This document shows, one piece after another, positions 24,015 through 32,868 of a stretch of 64,000 bases of DNA (position 1 is its first letter; each line of letters begins with the position of its first letter). This DNA is from an uncultured Lachnospiraceae bacterium (lineage in GTDB: Bacteria; Bacillota; Clostridia; Lachnospirales; Lachnospiraceae). The translations under genes and the position numbers were made by a program. Under the pieces are notes generated by a model that saw only the letters and a list, made by a program, of their open reading frames with translations, made no database searches and was not told the DNA's origin. The stretch lies in contig CAJUHR010000019.1 in the NCBI GenBank assembly GCA_910586255.1, forward strand, positions 1 to 64,000, in the 5' to 3' direction.

Positions 24015-26384
24015 ATGGGTGTGACGGAGCGGATAAGACGTTTGAGGGAGCTTTTTCTGAATACAAAGAAGAGCATCTGTATTGAACGCGCCAGGATTGT
24101 GACAAGAGCCTATCAGGAGCTTACACAGGAGCCGGTTATTTTGAAGCGTGCAAAGGTGCTGGACAGGATTTTGTCGGAGATGACCATTTACATAAAAGAG
24201 GATGAGCTGATTGTGGGGCACAATGCAAGCCGGACAGGAGGTCTTCCGGTGGTCCCGGAGGTCCAGGCAAACTGGATTGGAAAGCAGCTGGATGATTTTG
24301 CCACAAGAAAGATTTTTCCGGTGGAGATATCGGATGAGGACAAGGAGGAGCTAAGAGCGCTTCTTCCCTTCTGGAAGGGACGGACCGTGGAGGATAAGGG
24401 ATTGGTCAACATACCAGAGGAGACCCAACGGGTGTTTGAGATGTCTCCTGCGGTCATCACCTTGGGCTCTCATTTGCGGGGAACCTCCGGCCACATCACG
24501 GTGAACTACGAGAAGGTTCTAAAGAAAGGCTTCAACGGCATCTGTGAGGAGGCGCGGGAGAAAAAGAGGCAGCTGGATTTGACGGATCCTTTTGTAAAGG
24601 AAAAGCTGGATTTTTATGAGGCTGTGGAGATTGTCTGCCAGGCGGCATGCAAATTTGCCGGGCGCTACAGCGTTTTGCTGGGGAAGATGGCAGAGGAATG
24701 TGAGGACCCGGCGCGAAAAAAGGAGCTTGCCATGATGTCCCGGATCTGTGAGAGGGTGCCCGCGTACCCGGCCTCTTCCTTTTATGAGGCCATCCAGTCC
24801 TTTTGGTTTACCCACGTGATCATCATGATTGAGACCGAGGGGCCCTCCACCTCTCCCGGAAGGATGGATCAGTATCTGTATCCCTATTGCAAAATGGATC
24901 AGGAGGCAGGTATCTGGGATGAGGAGTTTGCCCAGGAGCTTCTTGACAATCTTTTTATCCGCTTTAATGAGGTGGACCGGGTGCCCAATGTTCCGGTAAA
25001 TGCCTCTACCTATGTCAATGCCAATTCCATGTCCGAGATGGTGATTGTGGGAGGTCAGGATAAGCGGGGAAACGATGCCACAAATCTTCTCACCTACATG
25101 TTTTTCACCGCCCAGAAGCACACGGGATTTCCCATGCCGGCGTTGGGAGCGCGCCTTCACAGCAAAACTCCCAGAAGGCTGCTTTTGGAAATCGTCAGCC
25201 TTGCCAAAACCAGCTGCGGAAAGCCGTCCATGTTTAATGACGAGGTGATTATCGAAAGCCTTTTAAAGGACGGCGTGACCCTGGAGGATGCCCGTGACTA
25301 CGGGGTGATCGGCTGTGTGGAGCCGGCGCCCTCAGGCAACAGCTTCACCTGGTGCAACGCTGCCATGATGAATCTGGCAAAATGTCTGGAGCTGGCGCTT
25401 TTTAACGGCACGGACCCGGTAAGCGGGAAAAAGGTCAATGATATCACCTTCATTGATGAGGCCAGCTCTTTTGAGGAGATTGTGGCTGCCTATGAAAAAC
25501 AGGTGGAGTACTATGTGTTTCACATGACCGTGATGTTAAACAATTTGGACAAGATTCAGGCGGAAAATATGCCCATTCCCTATGTTTCCAGCATTATGGA
25601 TGACTGTGTGGAAAAGGGGATGGATATAACCTTAGGAGGAGCAAAATACAATTATGTGGGCCCCCAGGGGATCGGCCTTGCCGATGTGACCGATTCTCTG
25701 CTGGCAATCCGGCAGGCTGTGTTTAAGGAGCGCAGATATACTTTGGAAGACATAAAGACGGCCATGAAGGAGAACCACAAGGATGAACGGATGCACCAAT
25801 ATCTGCTGAACATGTGTGAAAAATTCGGCAATGACGACCCGGAGGTGGATGCCTTTGCCCGGAGAATCGGCAGGCATTACTGTCTTTTGTTTAAGGATTT
25901 AAAAAACCGCAGAGGGGGAGGTTACCGTCCGGGGCTGTACTCGGTGGCCGGGCATGTGGCATTAGGAAATGCGGCCGGGGCTCTCCCTGACGGGAAGAAG
26001 CGCAACCAGAGTCTGGCCCACGGGGTTTCCCCTGTATACGGTTCTGCCAGGAAAGGCCTGTCGGCTATTTTTAATTCCGTAGGCAGACTGGACCTGGCCA
26101 TGTCTCCTAACGGGACAAGTTTAAATCCCAACATTCATCCCACCTTGCTGAGAACAAAGGAGGATGAGGAGAAGATGGCGGATGTGCTGCGGAAATTTGT
26201 GGATCAGAAGATTATGCATCTTTGCTTTAATGTGGTCACGGAGGAGACTCTTCGGGATGCCCAGGCCCATCCGGAAAAATACCGGAGCCTGGTGGTTCGT
26301 ATCTCAGGGTACTGTGCTTTTTTTACAGAGCTGAGCTATGATATTCAGATGGATGTTATCCGCCGATGCGGGGTGTATCAGTAG
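24015..26384 (+). CDS. Glycyl radical enzyme of unassigned substrate
   Basis: A 789-residue GRE of the eliminase type (PFL-like barrel, then glycyl radical domain). The thiyl-radical Cys434 and Glu436 are in GCVEPAPSGNSFTWCN; the radical glycine is G765 in RISGYCAFF. Cys-x-Glu places it with diol dehydratases, choline lyase, isethionate lyase and HypD rather than with pyruvate formate-lyase (Cys-Cys). By hand alignment to glycerol dehydratase (His164, His281, Ser282, Asp447 from memory), His160 and Ser278 are kept, but His281 becomes Pro277 and Asp447 becomes Asn448, so a different polar group is bound. No proC, shell protein, sulfite reductase or trimethylamine gene is nearby, which argues against HypD, isethionate lyase and CutC. 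The start may be GTG 24021, which is better spaced from AGGAGGG. Needs the activase at 29847. Confidence 0.93.
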   Translation: MGVTERIRRLRELFLNTKKSICIERARIVTRAYQELTQEPVILKRAKVLDRILSEMTIYIKEDELIVGHNASRTGGLPVVPEVQANWIGKQLDDFATRKIFPVEISDEDKEELRALLPFWKGRTVEDKGLVNIPEETQRVFEMSPAVITLGSHLRGTSGHITVNYEKVLKKGFNGICEEAREKKRQLDLTDPFVKEKLDFYEAVEIVCQAACKFAGRYSVLLGKMAEECEDPARKKELAMMSRICERVPAYPASSFYEAIQSFWFTHVIIMIETEGPSTSPGRMDQYLYPYCKMDQEAGIWDEEFAQELLDNLFIRFNEVDRVPNVPVNASTYVNANSMSEMVIVGGQDKRGNDATNLLTYMFFTAQKHTGFPMPALGARLHSKTPRRLLLEIVSLAKTSCGKPSMFNDEVIIESLLKDGVTLEDARDYGVIGCVEPAPSGNSFTWCNAAMMNLAKCLELALFNGTDPVSGKKVNDITFIDEASSFEEIVAAYEKQVEYYVFHMTVMLNNLDKIQAENMPIPYVSSIMDDCVEKGMDITLGGAKYNYVGPQGIGLADVTDSLLAIRQAVFKERRYTLEDIKTAMKENHKDERMHQYLLNMCEKFGNDDPEVDAFARRIGRHYCLLFKDLKNRRGGGYRPGLYSVAGHVALGNAAGALPDGKKRNQSLAHGVSPVYGSARKGLSAIFNSVGRLDLAMSPNGTSLNPNIHPTLLRTKEDEEKMADVLRKFVDQKIMHLCFNVVTEETLRDAQAHPEKYRSLVVRISGYCAFFTELSYDIQMDVIRRCGVYQ

Positions 26385-26524
26385 AAGGCGGTATTTTTGA
26401 TTTTTTCAGAGGGTACGCCATGGAAAAGGGAGAGGGAAGAGGCCGAGTATTCTCAGAGCTAAAATATATGACATTGATACTAGACTGTTACAATAAAAGA
26501 ATAAAAATTGGGAGGTAATGAAAC

Positions 26525-27637
26525 ATGAGAAGAAATCACAGGATGATGGCAGGGATACTGGGGGCAGCTTTGGTTGTGGGCATGCTTGCAGGCTGCGGCG
26601 GGGGAGGCGGCGGGGGAGGCAGCCAGCTACCTTCTTCCGGGGAGACAAAGGCCGGGGAAGCGTCCGCCGAGGCGGCGTCTGATGAGATGGCATCCACAGA
26701 GAAGACGCCGGATGAGACAAAAGAGACAGAGGCGGCTTCCCGGACAGAGGCCTGGAAGCCTTCGGGGCCCATTACCCTGATTGTCCACAATGCGGCGGGG
26801 AGCGGCACGGACACGATTTTTAGGGCATGGGCGGCAGCGGCAGAGAAAAAGCTGGGGGTTTCCGTTGTCATTGAGAATATTGGCGGCGGCGCCTTTATTC
26901 CGGCTATGTCGGCCATTGCCGATGCCAATCCGGACGGATATACCATCGGAGGAATCACGGAATCGCCCTACTATGCGGCAGGATACATGGGAGATTACAG
27001 TGTGGATCTGTTTGGCCAGCTGGATGTGCTTTGTCAGGGGGTGGAGAACTTTAACCTTCTGGCAGTGGGAGCCGATGCATCTTATGACACACTGGAGGAA
27101 TTTATCCAGTATGCCAAGGACCATCCGGAGGAGAATATTACTCTGGGCAATTCCGGTGTTGGCGGGATTCATGACATCACTATCAAGAGCCTGATGAAGG
27201 AGACCGGTCTGTTAAATATCTCCTCCATCGCCTACGGAGGCGCCAGTGACTCTGCGGCGGCTGTGGCCGGAGGTCATATCACAGGTCATGTGGCCGGCTT
27301 CTCTCCCAACCGGTCTCTGATTGAGTCCGGCCATATCAAGCTTATTGGGACATTTAAGGCGGGGGCTGACCGGGATGAGCGCTTCCCGGATCTCCAGTCT
27401 GCCAACGAGCTGGGGTATGAGGTGACAGGGCTTCAGAAGTGGGGAATCTGCCTGCCGGCAGGGGCTCCGGATGACGTAAGGCAGACGCTGTCCGATGCAT
27501 TTAAAGCATCCCTGGAGGATCCGGATTTTATGGAAAATGTAAAGGTGCAGGGAATGTTGATCAACTATATTGACGGGGATACCTTAACGGAAATCTATCA
27601 CGAGATTTACGACAGCGCGGCAGAATTTTCAGAATAG
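26525..27637 (+). CDS. tctC: Tripartite tricarboxylate transporter, binding protein TctC
   Basis: A 370-residue extracytoplasmic solute receptor of the Bug/TctC family. A lipoprotein signal ends in GMLAGC (Cys about residue 24), then a glycine run and an acidic Ala/Glu/Thr linker to about residue 75. The fold starts at PITLIVHNAAGSGTDTIFRAWA, with ENIGGGAFIPAMSAIADANPDGYT and YDTLEEFIQYAKDHP as in other TctC proteins. Family ligands are usually carboxylates (citrate, tartrate, terephthalate, sulfolactate in some cases), so the imported compound is probably an organic acid. A GGGAGG ribosome-binding site precedes ATG 26525. The 140-base gap from the GRE has no clear terminator. Confidence 0.93.
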   Translation: MRRNHRMMAGILGAALVVGMLAGCGGGGGGGGSQLPSSGETKAGEASAEAASDEMASTEKTPDETKETEAASRTEAWKPSGPITLIVHNAAGSGTDTIFRAWAAAAEKKLGVSVVIENIGGGAFIPAMSAIADANPDGYTIGGITESPYYAAGYMGDYSVDLFGQLDVLCQGVENFNLLAVGADASYDTLEEFIQYAKDHPEENITLGNSGVGGIHDITIKSLMKETGLLNISSIAYGGASDSAAAVAGGHITGHVAGFSPNRSLIESGHIKLIGTFKAGADRDERFPDLQSANELGYEVTGLQKWGICLPAGAPDDVRQTLSDAFKASLEDPDFMENVKVQGMLINYIDGDTLTEIYHEIYDSAAEFSE

Positions 27638-27709
27638 CTGTCAGCCCGGAAGGCCGGGTCCGGCGGTCCCGGCCTTCCGGAGATTGTACGCAACAGGGGG
27701 TGTGCGAAA

Positions 27710-28234
27710 ATGAAGTCCGAATATAACAAGGAATTATCGTCCGGAGTGGAAAAGGTTTTGGCAGGCAGTATGTTTCTGTTTATTTCGGCGGTGGTGGGGT
27801 TTTATATGATCCCCAACACCATCAGGGGGTCAGCCGGCAGAAATATTGCCAACAATCCCAGAATGTTTCCGGCAATATTTACCGTTTGTCTGGCCGCGGC
27901 GTCCTTGATTCTGATTTTTGCGGGGATCCGGGAGTGTCTGAGATACAGGGAATTTGTCAGCGGCGAAAATATCAGGAAGGAATTGGCGCGGCTATTTCTT
28001 CTGGATTCCCCGTCTCTTCTCGTCTTTGCCGGATTAAGCGTGATTTTCTGTGTTCTGGCTCCTGTTTTGGGATTCTTTTCCAGCGGTTTTCTGATTATGA
28101 CAGGGGCGGCCTTTTATCTGGGAAACCGGGAATTAAAGTGGGTGGTACTGTTTCCCATTGTGTTTATGGTCCTGCTTTGGTTTGTGTTTGTGATCCTGCT
28201 GTCCGTGAGATTTCCGGCGGGAATCCTGATATAG
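27710..28234 (+). CDS. tctB: Tripartite tricarboxylate transporter, small subunit TctB
   Basis: A 174-residue membrane protein with four predicted helices (VLAGSMFLFISAVVGFYMIP, MFPAIFTVCLAAASLILIFA, FAGLSVIFCVLAPVLGFFSSGFLI, WVVLFPIVFMVLLWFVFVILL). The last motif (VRFPAGIL) is typical of TctB C-termini. It forms the membrane complex with TctA and lies between tctC and tctA as usual. Confidence 0.92.
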   Translation: MKSEYNKELSSGVEKVLAGSMFLFISAVVGFYMIPNTIRGSAGRNIANNPRMFPAIFTVCLAAASLILIFAGIRECLRYREFVSGENIRKELARLFLLDSPSLLVFAGLSVIFCVLAPVLGFFSSGFLIMTGAAFYLGNRELKWVVLFPIVFMVLLWFVFVILLSVRFPAGILI

Positions 28235-28247
28235 AGGAGGGGATGGA

Positions 28248-29846
28248 ATGGAAGTGATTACTGTTGGTATTGAGGCCCTTTTGAACTGGCAGAGCTGGCT
28301 GGGGATCATTCTGGGGCTTTTGATGGGAGCTGTCATCGGCGCCATTCCCGGCCTTGGCCCCAACACGGCCCTGGCTATTGCCATACCTCTTTGCTACGGT
28401 ATGGACCCGCTGTTTACCCTGCCCTTTATGATGGCCATCTATAAATCCTGTACCTTTGGAGGCTCTATTTCCTCCATCACCATCAATACGCCAGGCACAG
28501 CGGCCAATGTGGCTACCTGCTGGGACGGATATCCTATGAGCAAGGGAGGGAGAACCGGAAGGGCTCTGATGCTCTCTCTGTATTCCTCCACCTTTGGAGA
28601 TATGTTCAGCAACCTGGTGCTGATCTTTCTGTGTATTCCCCTGGCCTCCTTTGCCTTGAAATTCGGCGCGGCTGAGTTTACGGGAATCTACGTGTTTTCC
28701 CTGCTGATTACCGCAACCCTGGCCGGAGGAGGGTCGGCGGTGAAAGGATTTTTAAGCACCCTGCTGGGACTTCTGTTTGCGTGTGTGGGAATGGATCCGG
28801 TGATCGGGCTGCCCCGGTTTGACGTGTTCGGCCTGGGGAAATTTGACAAGATTGACACGGTGGCATTTCTTTTGGGAGCCTTTGCCCTGACGGAGGTCTT
28901 TGAGCAGACGGTCCATGTGAAACATAAGGAGGACCGTTTCCGCAAAATGACGGAAAAGGAGAAAAAGGCAGACAAGGAGGAGGACGCCAGGGCTTTTCTG
29001 ATTGCCAGGGAATCCATCAAAAATGCCAACAAGGACCTGACCTGGCGGGAGCTTATTACAAAGTACTGGCACGTGCTGATTCAGGGCAGTGTTGTGGGGG
29101 CCGTGATCGGAATCATACCCGGTATCGGAAGCAATGTGGGCACCTTGTTTTCCTATGCCCTGACCAAAAGCCTTTCCAGACGTCCGGAGAAATTTGGGAC
29201 CGGTATTGAGGAGGGGATCATCTCTCCCGAGGCGTCCAACAATGCGGTGTGCGGGGCCAATATTTTGCCTTTGGTTACGCTGGGGATTCCTGGCAATCCC
29301 ATCGCGGCCCTCTTTGGGGCGGCCATGCTGATGAACGGCATTATTGTGGGGCCCAGTGTGTTTGAGAAGAGCGGGGATACCTTGTACGGGCTGTTTATCT
29401 GCATGGTGGTGGCCACCATCGGCATGTTTTTGGTGGGAAAATATGTGTTTGTGCGCTTGAGCGGTTATATTACAGTGGTTCCTTTAAAGCTTTTGTATCC
29501 GGCGATTTTGATTCTTTCCCTGGCAGGAACCTATTCCGTCAACCGGCGTATGAGCGATGTGGGCGTGATGGTGTTTGTGGCCGTTATCAGCTGTCTGATG
29601 CGCCGTTGGGGAATCTCGGTGGCGCCTATGGTCATCTCCTTTGTGCTGGGCAGATCTATCGAGTCCAGCATGAGACAGGCGCTCATTATCTCCGGAGGCA
29701 GGGCGGGATACTTTTTTTCCAGCCCCATCGGAAACGTGTTTTATGCGCTGAGCATTGTGGTTCTTCTGATGCCCATTATCCGGTCAGCCCTGTCAAAGCG
29801 CAGCGAGACCATGCGGATATTAAAGGAGCATGATGAGGTGGAATAG
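28248..29846 (+). CDS. tctA: Tripartite tricarboxylate transporter, large permease TctA
   Basis: A 532-residue polytopic permease. The family signatures GAIPGLGPNTALAIAIPLCYG (residues about 26-50) and a second, inverted copy GIIPGIGSNVGTLFSYALTKS are present, with KSCTFGGSISSITINTPGTAANVATCWDG and PLVTLGIPGNPIAALFGAAML. It carries out secondary, ion-coupled uptake of the ligand delivered by TctC. The stop codon directly abuts the start of the GRE activase (TAG ATG), tying uptake and enzyme activation into one transcript. Confidence 0.95.
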   Translation: MEVITVGIEALLNWQSWLGIILGLLMGAVIGAIPGLGPNTALAIAIPLCYGMDPLFTLPFMMAIYKSCTFGGSISSITINTPGTAANVATCWDGYPMSKGGRTGRALMLSLYSSTFGDMFSNLVLIFLCIPLASFALKFGAAEFTGIYVFSLLITATLAGGGSAVKGFLSTLLGLLFACVGMDPVIGLPRFDVFGLGKFDKIDTVAFLLGAFALTEVFEQTVHVKHKEDRFRKMTEKEKKADKEEDARAFLIARESIKNANKDLTWRELITKYWHVLIQGSVVGAVIGIIPGIGSNVGTLFSYALTKSLSRRPEKFGTGIEEGIISPEASNNAVCGANILPLVTLGIPGNPIAALFGAAMLMNGIIVGPSVFEKSGDTLYGLFICMVVATIGMFLVGKYVFVRLSGYITVVPLKLLYPAILILSLAGTYSVNRRMSDVGVMVFVAVISCLMRRWGISVAPMVISFVLGRSIESSMRQALIISGGRAGYFFSSPIGNVFYALSIVVLLMPIIRSALSKRSETMRILKEHDEVE

Positions 29847-30737
29847 ATGATTTATGGAACGATCTTGAATATTCAGAGACACTGCGTCCATGACGGCCCG
29901 GGCCTGCGGACCACCGTGTTTTTCAAGGGCTGTCCCCTGCGGTGTGAGTGGTGCTGCAACCCGGAGTCCCAGAGCTTTGAGCAGGAATACATGTATGTAA
30001 AAGCCCGGTGCATCGGATGCAAAGCCTGTGAGGCGGTTTGCCAGGAAAATGCCTGCAAGGGGGGAATCATTGATCCTTTCCGGTGCAAAAGCTGCGGGCT
30101 GTGCGCCGGGGAGTGTTATTCGGGGGCCTTAAAGGTTATGGGCAGTCAGGTAACGGTTTCTCAGGTTATGGATGAGATATTGAGGGACGAAGGGTATTAT
30201 GAGGGCCGCGGCGGCGTGACAGTCAGCGGAGGGGAGGCCTTTGCCCAGCCCGAATTTCTCAGGGAGCTTTTGGAAGCCTGCAAGAGGGAGAGGATTCACA
30301 CGTTGGTGGAGACCTGCGGCTGCTTTTCCTGGGAGGCCGGACTGGGGGCGGCGGCTCTGGCGGACATGATCTATTTTGATATCAAGCATGGGGATGAGGA
30401 GGGATATCGGAAATATACGGGGGCGTCTATGAAGCCGGTTGTTGACAATCTGAGGAATTTTCTGGCTTTGGAGAAAAAGGTGACTGTGCGGATTCCCATC
30501 GTCAAGGGATGCAACGGCGATGAGGAGACACTGGGAAAGATTGGGGCTGTGCTTTATGGCTGCGGGTACAAGGGACAGGTTCACCTTCTGCCTTATCATG
30601 CCTATGGCTCCGTGAAATACGAGCAGCTGGGAAGAAGCTATGGCTGCACAAGGGCTGAGCGCCCTTCCGGGAAGGAGATGAAGGCCTACATCGCCTGCTT
30701 TCGTGAAAGGGGATTTGAGGCGGTCTGCTATGGATAG
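29847..30737 (+). CDS. Glycyl radical enzyme activase (radical SAM)
   Basis: A 296-residue activating enzyme. The radical SAM cluster is GCPLRCEWCCNPES (CxxxCxxC). Between it and the barrel are two ferredoxin-type 4Fe-4S motifs (CIGCKACEAVCQENAC and CKSCGLCAGECYSGAL), the hallmark of class II GRE activases rather than the PFL activase. SAM binding: GGVTVSGGEAFAQPEF (GGE motif). It abstracts hydrogen from G765 of the GRE at 24015, the only GRE in the window. Placing it downstream of the transporter genes, not directly after the GRE, is less usual but still one operon. Confidence 0.96.
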   Translation: MIYGTILNIQRHCVHDGPGLRTTVFFKGCPLRCEWCCNPESQSFEQEYMYVKARCIGCKACEAVCQENACKGGIIDPFRCKSCGLCAGECYSGALKVMGSQVTVSQVMDEILRDEGYYEGRGGVTVSGGEAFAQPEFLRELLEACKRERIHTLVETCGCFSWEAGLGAAALADMIYFDIKHGDEEGYRKYTGASMKPVVDNLRNFLALEKKVTVRIPIVKGCNGDEETLGKIGAVLYGCGYKGQVHLLPYHAYGSVKYEQLGRSYGCTRAERPSGKEMKAYIACFRERGFEAVCYG

Positions 30738-30766
30738 CATCCGCAGAGGCAGTCAAAGAATGGGTA

Positions 30767-30803
30767 TATAACCGGTATGTGTTTTACGGCATGCCGGCTT
30801 ATA
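30767..30803 (+). promoter_or_regulatory. Intra-operon hairpin after the activase gene
   Basis: TATAACCGG pairs with CCGGCTTATA (one bulged C) across about 18 bases. There is no U tract. It may set mRNA stability or mark the boundary between two transcripts; 30738-30893 holds no gene. Confidence 0.4.
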
Positions 30804-30893
30804 TAGATGACTTAATTATCATGTGCTCTCACAATCAAATTCAAAACAGATGTGATAAAAGAGTGCACATCAAAGAGCTGAGGAGGAAGAGGA

Positions 30894-31910
30894 ATGGAAG
30901 CAAGAGTTGTGACGATTATGGAAAAGGGGATTGTACAGCTGACAAAGGAGGAGCTGGAGCCGAAGGAAAATGAGGTTTTGGTGAAAACGAAATTTTCATC
31001 CATCTGCGGCACGGACAAGAATTATTTTAAGAAAATTGTTCCCCCGGTGACCCATATTATCGACCCGTCCCACAGCAACACGGAGGCCAAGTATGCCTAT
31101 CCTTTGAAGGTGGGCCATGAGGGAGCCGGAGAGGTGGTGGCAGTGGGAAAGCATGTGACGGATTTTAAGGTGGGGGATCCGGTCATGAATTTTGGCTGGT
31201 GCAATACCATGTCCGACTATTTTGTGCAGAAGCTTCCCCATGACGGCTACGGGGTGATGCACATGACAGAGGGACTTACCTGGGAGGAGGCGGCCTTGGC
31301 GGAGCCTACGGCCTGCGCCATCTTTGCCGGGATGAATTCAGGAATCAAGCTGGGAGACACAGTGGCCGTGGTGGGATCCGGGTACGCGGGACAGGTTATG
31401 ATGCAGGTGGCCCGCCGCATGGGCGCGAAAAAGATCATTGCCGTGGATCTGATTCCCGGAAAGCTGGAGCTGGCAAAGAAAATGGCGGCGGATATTGCCA
31501 TTGACGCCAATGATCCCAAGGAGGCGCTGGGGCAGATCATCCAGGAGACGAAGGGGTATGGGGTTGACGTGGCCCTGGAAGTGGCGGGAAACAGCGATTC
31601 CATTGATTTTTGCAGCAAAATCCTAAAGCACGGAGGAATTTTAGGACTTTACAGCTGGATCATCAACCCTATCACCATCTATGTGAACCGCTGGCACAAC
31701 AACGGATTTGACATCCGCACCCTGGCTCTGATGCACCGGATCATGAATGATAAGTTCTGGTGGATCGAGAAGGCCCTCAGCAATGTGGCCAATGGCATGA
31801 TTGACATTAAGCCGCTTATTTCCCATACATACGATCTTGAGGATTGTCAGGAGGCGTTTGACATTGCCTCCCGCGATGATCACGCATGCAAGGTGATGCT
31901 GAGAGGATGA
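30894..31910 (+). CDS. Zinc-dependent alcohol dehydrogenase (MDR family)
   Basis: A 338-residue medium-chain dehydrogenase. Catalytic zinc ligands are likely Cys38 in CGTDKNY and His75-Glu76 in GHEGAGEV. The NAD(P)-binding motif is VVGSGYAGQVMMQVARRMG with an acidic residue after the second strand (AVDL), favouring NAD. The four-cysteine structural-zinc loop is missing. It would oxidise or reduce a hydroxyl group of the substrate or product. A good ribosome-binding site (GAGGAGGAAGAGG) precedes ATG 30894. It is the first of three closely spaced dehydrogenase genes. Confidence 0.9.
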   Translation: MEARVVTIMEKGIVQLTKEELEPKENEVLVKTKFSSICGTDKNYFKKIVPPVTHIIDPSHSNTEAKYAYPLKVGHEGAGEVVAVGKHVTDFKVGDPVMNFGWCNTMSDYFVQKLPHDGYGVMHMTEGLTWEEAALAEPTACAIFAGMNSGIKLGDTVAVVGSGYAGQVMMQVARRMGAKKIIAVDLIPGKLELAKKMAADIAIDANDPKEALGQIIQETKGYGVDVALEVAGNSDSIDFCSKILKHGGILGLYSWIINPITIYVNRWHNNGFDIRTLALMHRIMNDKFWWIEKALSNVANGMIDIKPLISHTYDLEDCQEAFDIASRDDHACKVMLRG

Positions 31911-31923
31911 GAGGGAGGATAAA

Positions 31924-32850
31924 ATGCAGAAGGTGGGATTTGTAGGTCTGGGGATCATGGGAAGCCCCATGGTCCGATGTCTTTTGAGAAAAGGCTACAC
32001 GGTAAACATCTATGACCGGTCAGAGGCCCGGTTAGAGGAGCTTTTGGGAGAAGGGGCATTTCCCAGAGAAAGCCCCCGCCAGGTGGCCGAGTTAAGTGAC
32101 GTGATTATCACAATGCTTCCCAATTCCGGGATTGTCGAGGAGGTAATGTTCGGCGAAAACGGGCTTTATGAGGGAATGGGTGAAGGAAAAATTTTTATAG
32201 ACATGGGCAGCTCTGACTATGCAAGCAATCAGAGGATCTGCGAGAGATTAAAGGAAAAGGGGACGGTCATGCTGGATGCCCCGGTGACCGGCAGCTCCAA
32301 GGGGGCAAAGGAGGGGACGCTGACGATTATGGTGGGCGGCGACACTCAGACCTTAGAGCAGGTGCGCCCCGTGCTTGAGGCCATGGGGGAGAAAATCGTT
32401 TTCGTGGGCCCGGTGGGAACGGCAGATATTGCAAAAGCATGCAACCAGATGCTGTTTGCCCTCAACATTGCGGCTGTGTCCGAGGTGCTGGCCCTTGCCG
32501 TGAAGGCCGGGCTGGATCCGGAGGTATTAATGTCCATCGTCAACACAGGTTCCGGGGAGAGCTATGCAGGGCGTGTGAAAATGGCAAACTTTACCTTTAA
32601 GCGCAATTTCAAGCCGGGTTTTACCTTGAAGCTTATGGCCAAGGATGTGGACATTGCCCTGAATATGGGAAGAAATCTTCAGGTGCCTATGCGGCTTTCC
32701 AATCTGGTGCGGGAAAATATCCGCATTGCTCAGAACCGGGGCTTTGAGGGCGATGACTGCAGCTGTGTGGTCCGACTGACAGAGGATGAGGCCGGAGTGG
32801 TGGTGGAGCCCTTTTCCCATGAAAGCAAGGGTGCGGAGACTGGAAAATAA
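31924..32850 (+). CDS. 3-hydroxyisobutyrate dehydrogenase-family protein 2
   Basis: A 308-residue beta-hydroxyacid dehydrogenase, clearly a paralogue of the 23064 gene but divergent. Motifs: GFVGLGIMGSPMV (Rossmann), DAPVTGSSKGAKEGTLTIMVGG (substrate) and GTADIAKACNQMLF with the catalytic lysine. GxGxxG followed by YDRSEARLE (Asp-Arg) suggests NAD or mixed specificity. It starts 13 bases after the alcohol dehydrogenase. Semialdehyde reduction to a 3-hydroxy acid, or the reverse, is the natural role beside an MmsA-type enzyme. Confidence 0.93.
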   Translation: MQKVGFVGLGIMGSPMVRCLLRKGYTVNIYDRSEARLEELLGEGAFPRESPRQVAELSDVIITMLPNSGIVEEVMFGENGLYEGMGEGKIFIDMGSSDYASNQRICERLKEKGTVMLDAPVTGSSKGAKEGTLTIMVGGDTQTLEQVRPVLEAMGEKIVFVGPVGTADIAKACNQMLFALNIAAVSEVLALAVKAGLDPEVLMSIVNTGSGESYAGRVKMANFTFKRNFKPGFTLKLMAKDVDIALNMGRNLQVPMRLSNLVRENIRIAQNRGFEGDDCSCVVRLTEDEAGVVVEPFSHESKGAETGK

Positions 32851-32868
32851 ATAGGAGGATATTTTATT

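Noticed and set aside
24519..25160. 213-codon antisense frame in the GRE gene
   Set aside because: A long open frame opposite a GC-rich gene; no start signal and no family.
24015..26384. Calling the GRE HypD (trans-4-hydroxyproline dehydratase)
   Set aside because: Length and the positions of Cys434 and Gly765 agree with HypD as I remember it, but there is no proC-type reductase, the residue at 450 is Ala where I recall Tyr in HypD, and the neighbours handle semialdehydes.
24015..26384. Calling the GRE isethionate or dihydroxypropanesulfonate lyase
   Set aside because: No sulfite reductase, sulfoacetaldehyde or taurine genes are near, and the Trp-His-Asp motif I associate with those enzymes is Trp-Cys-Asn.
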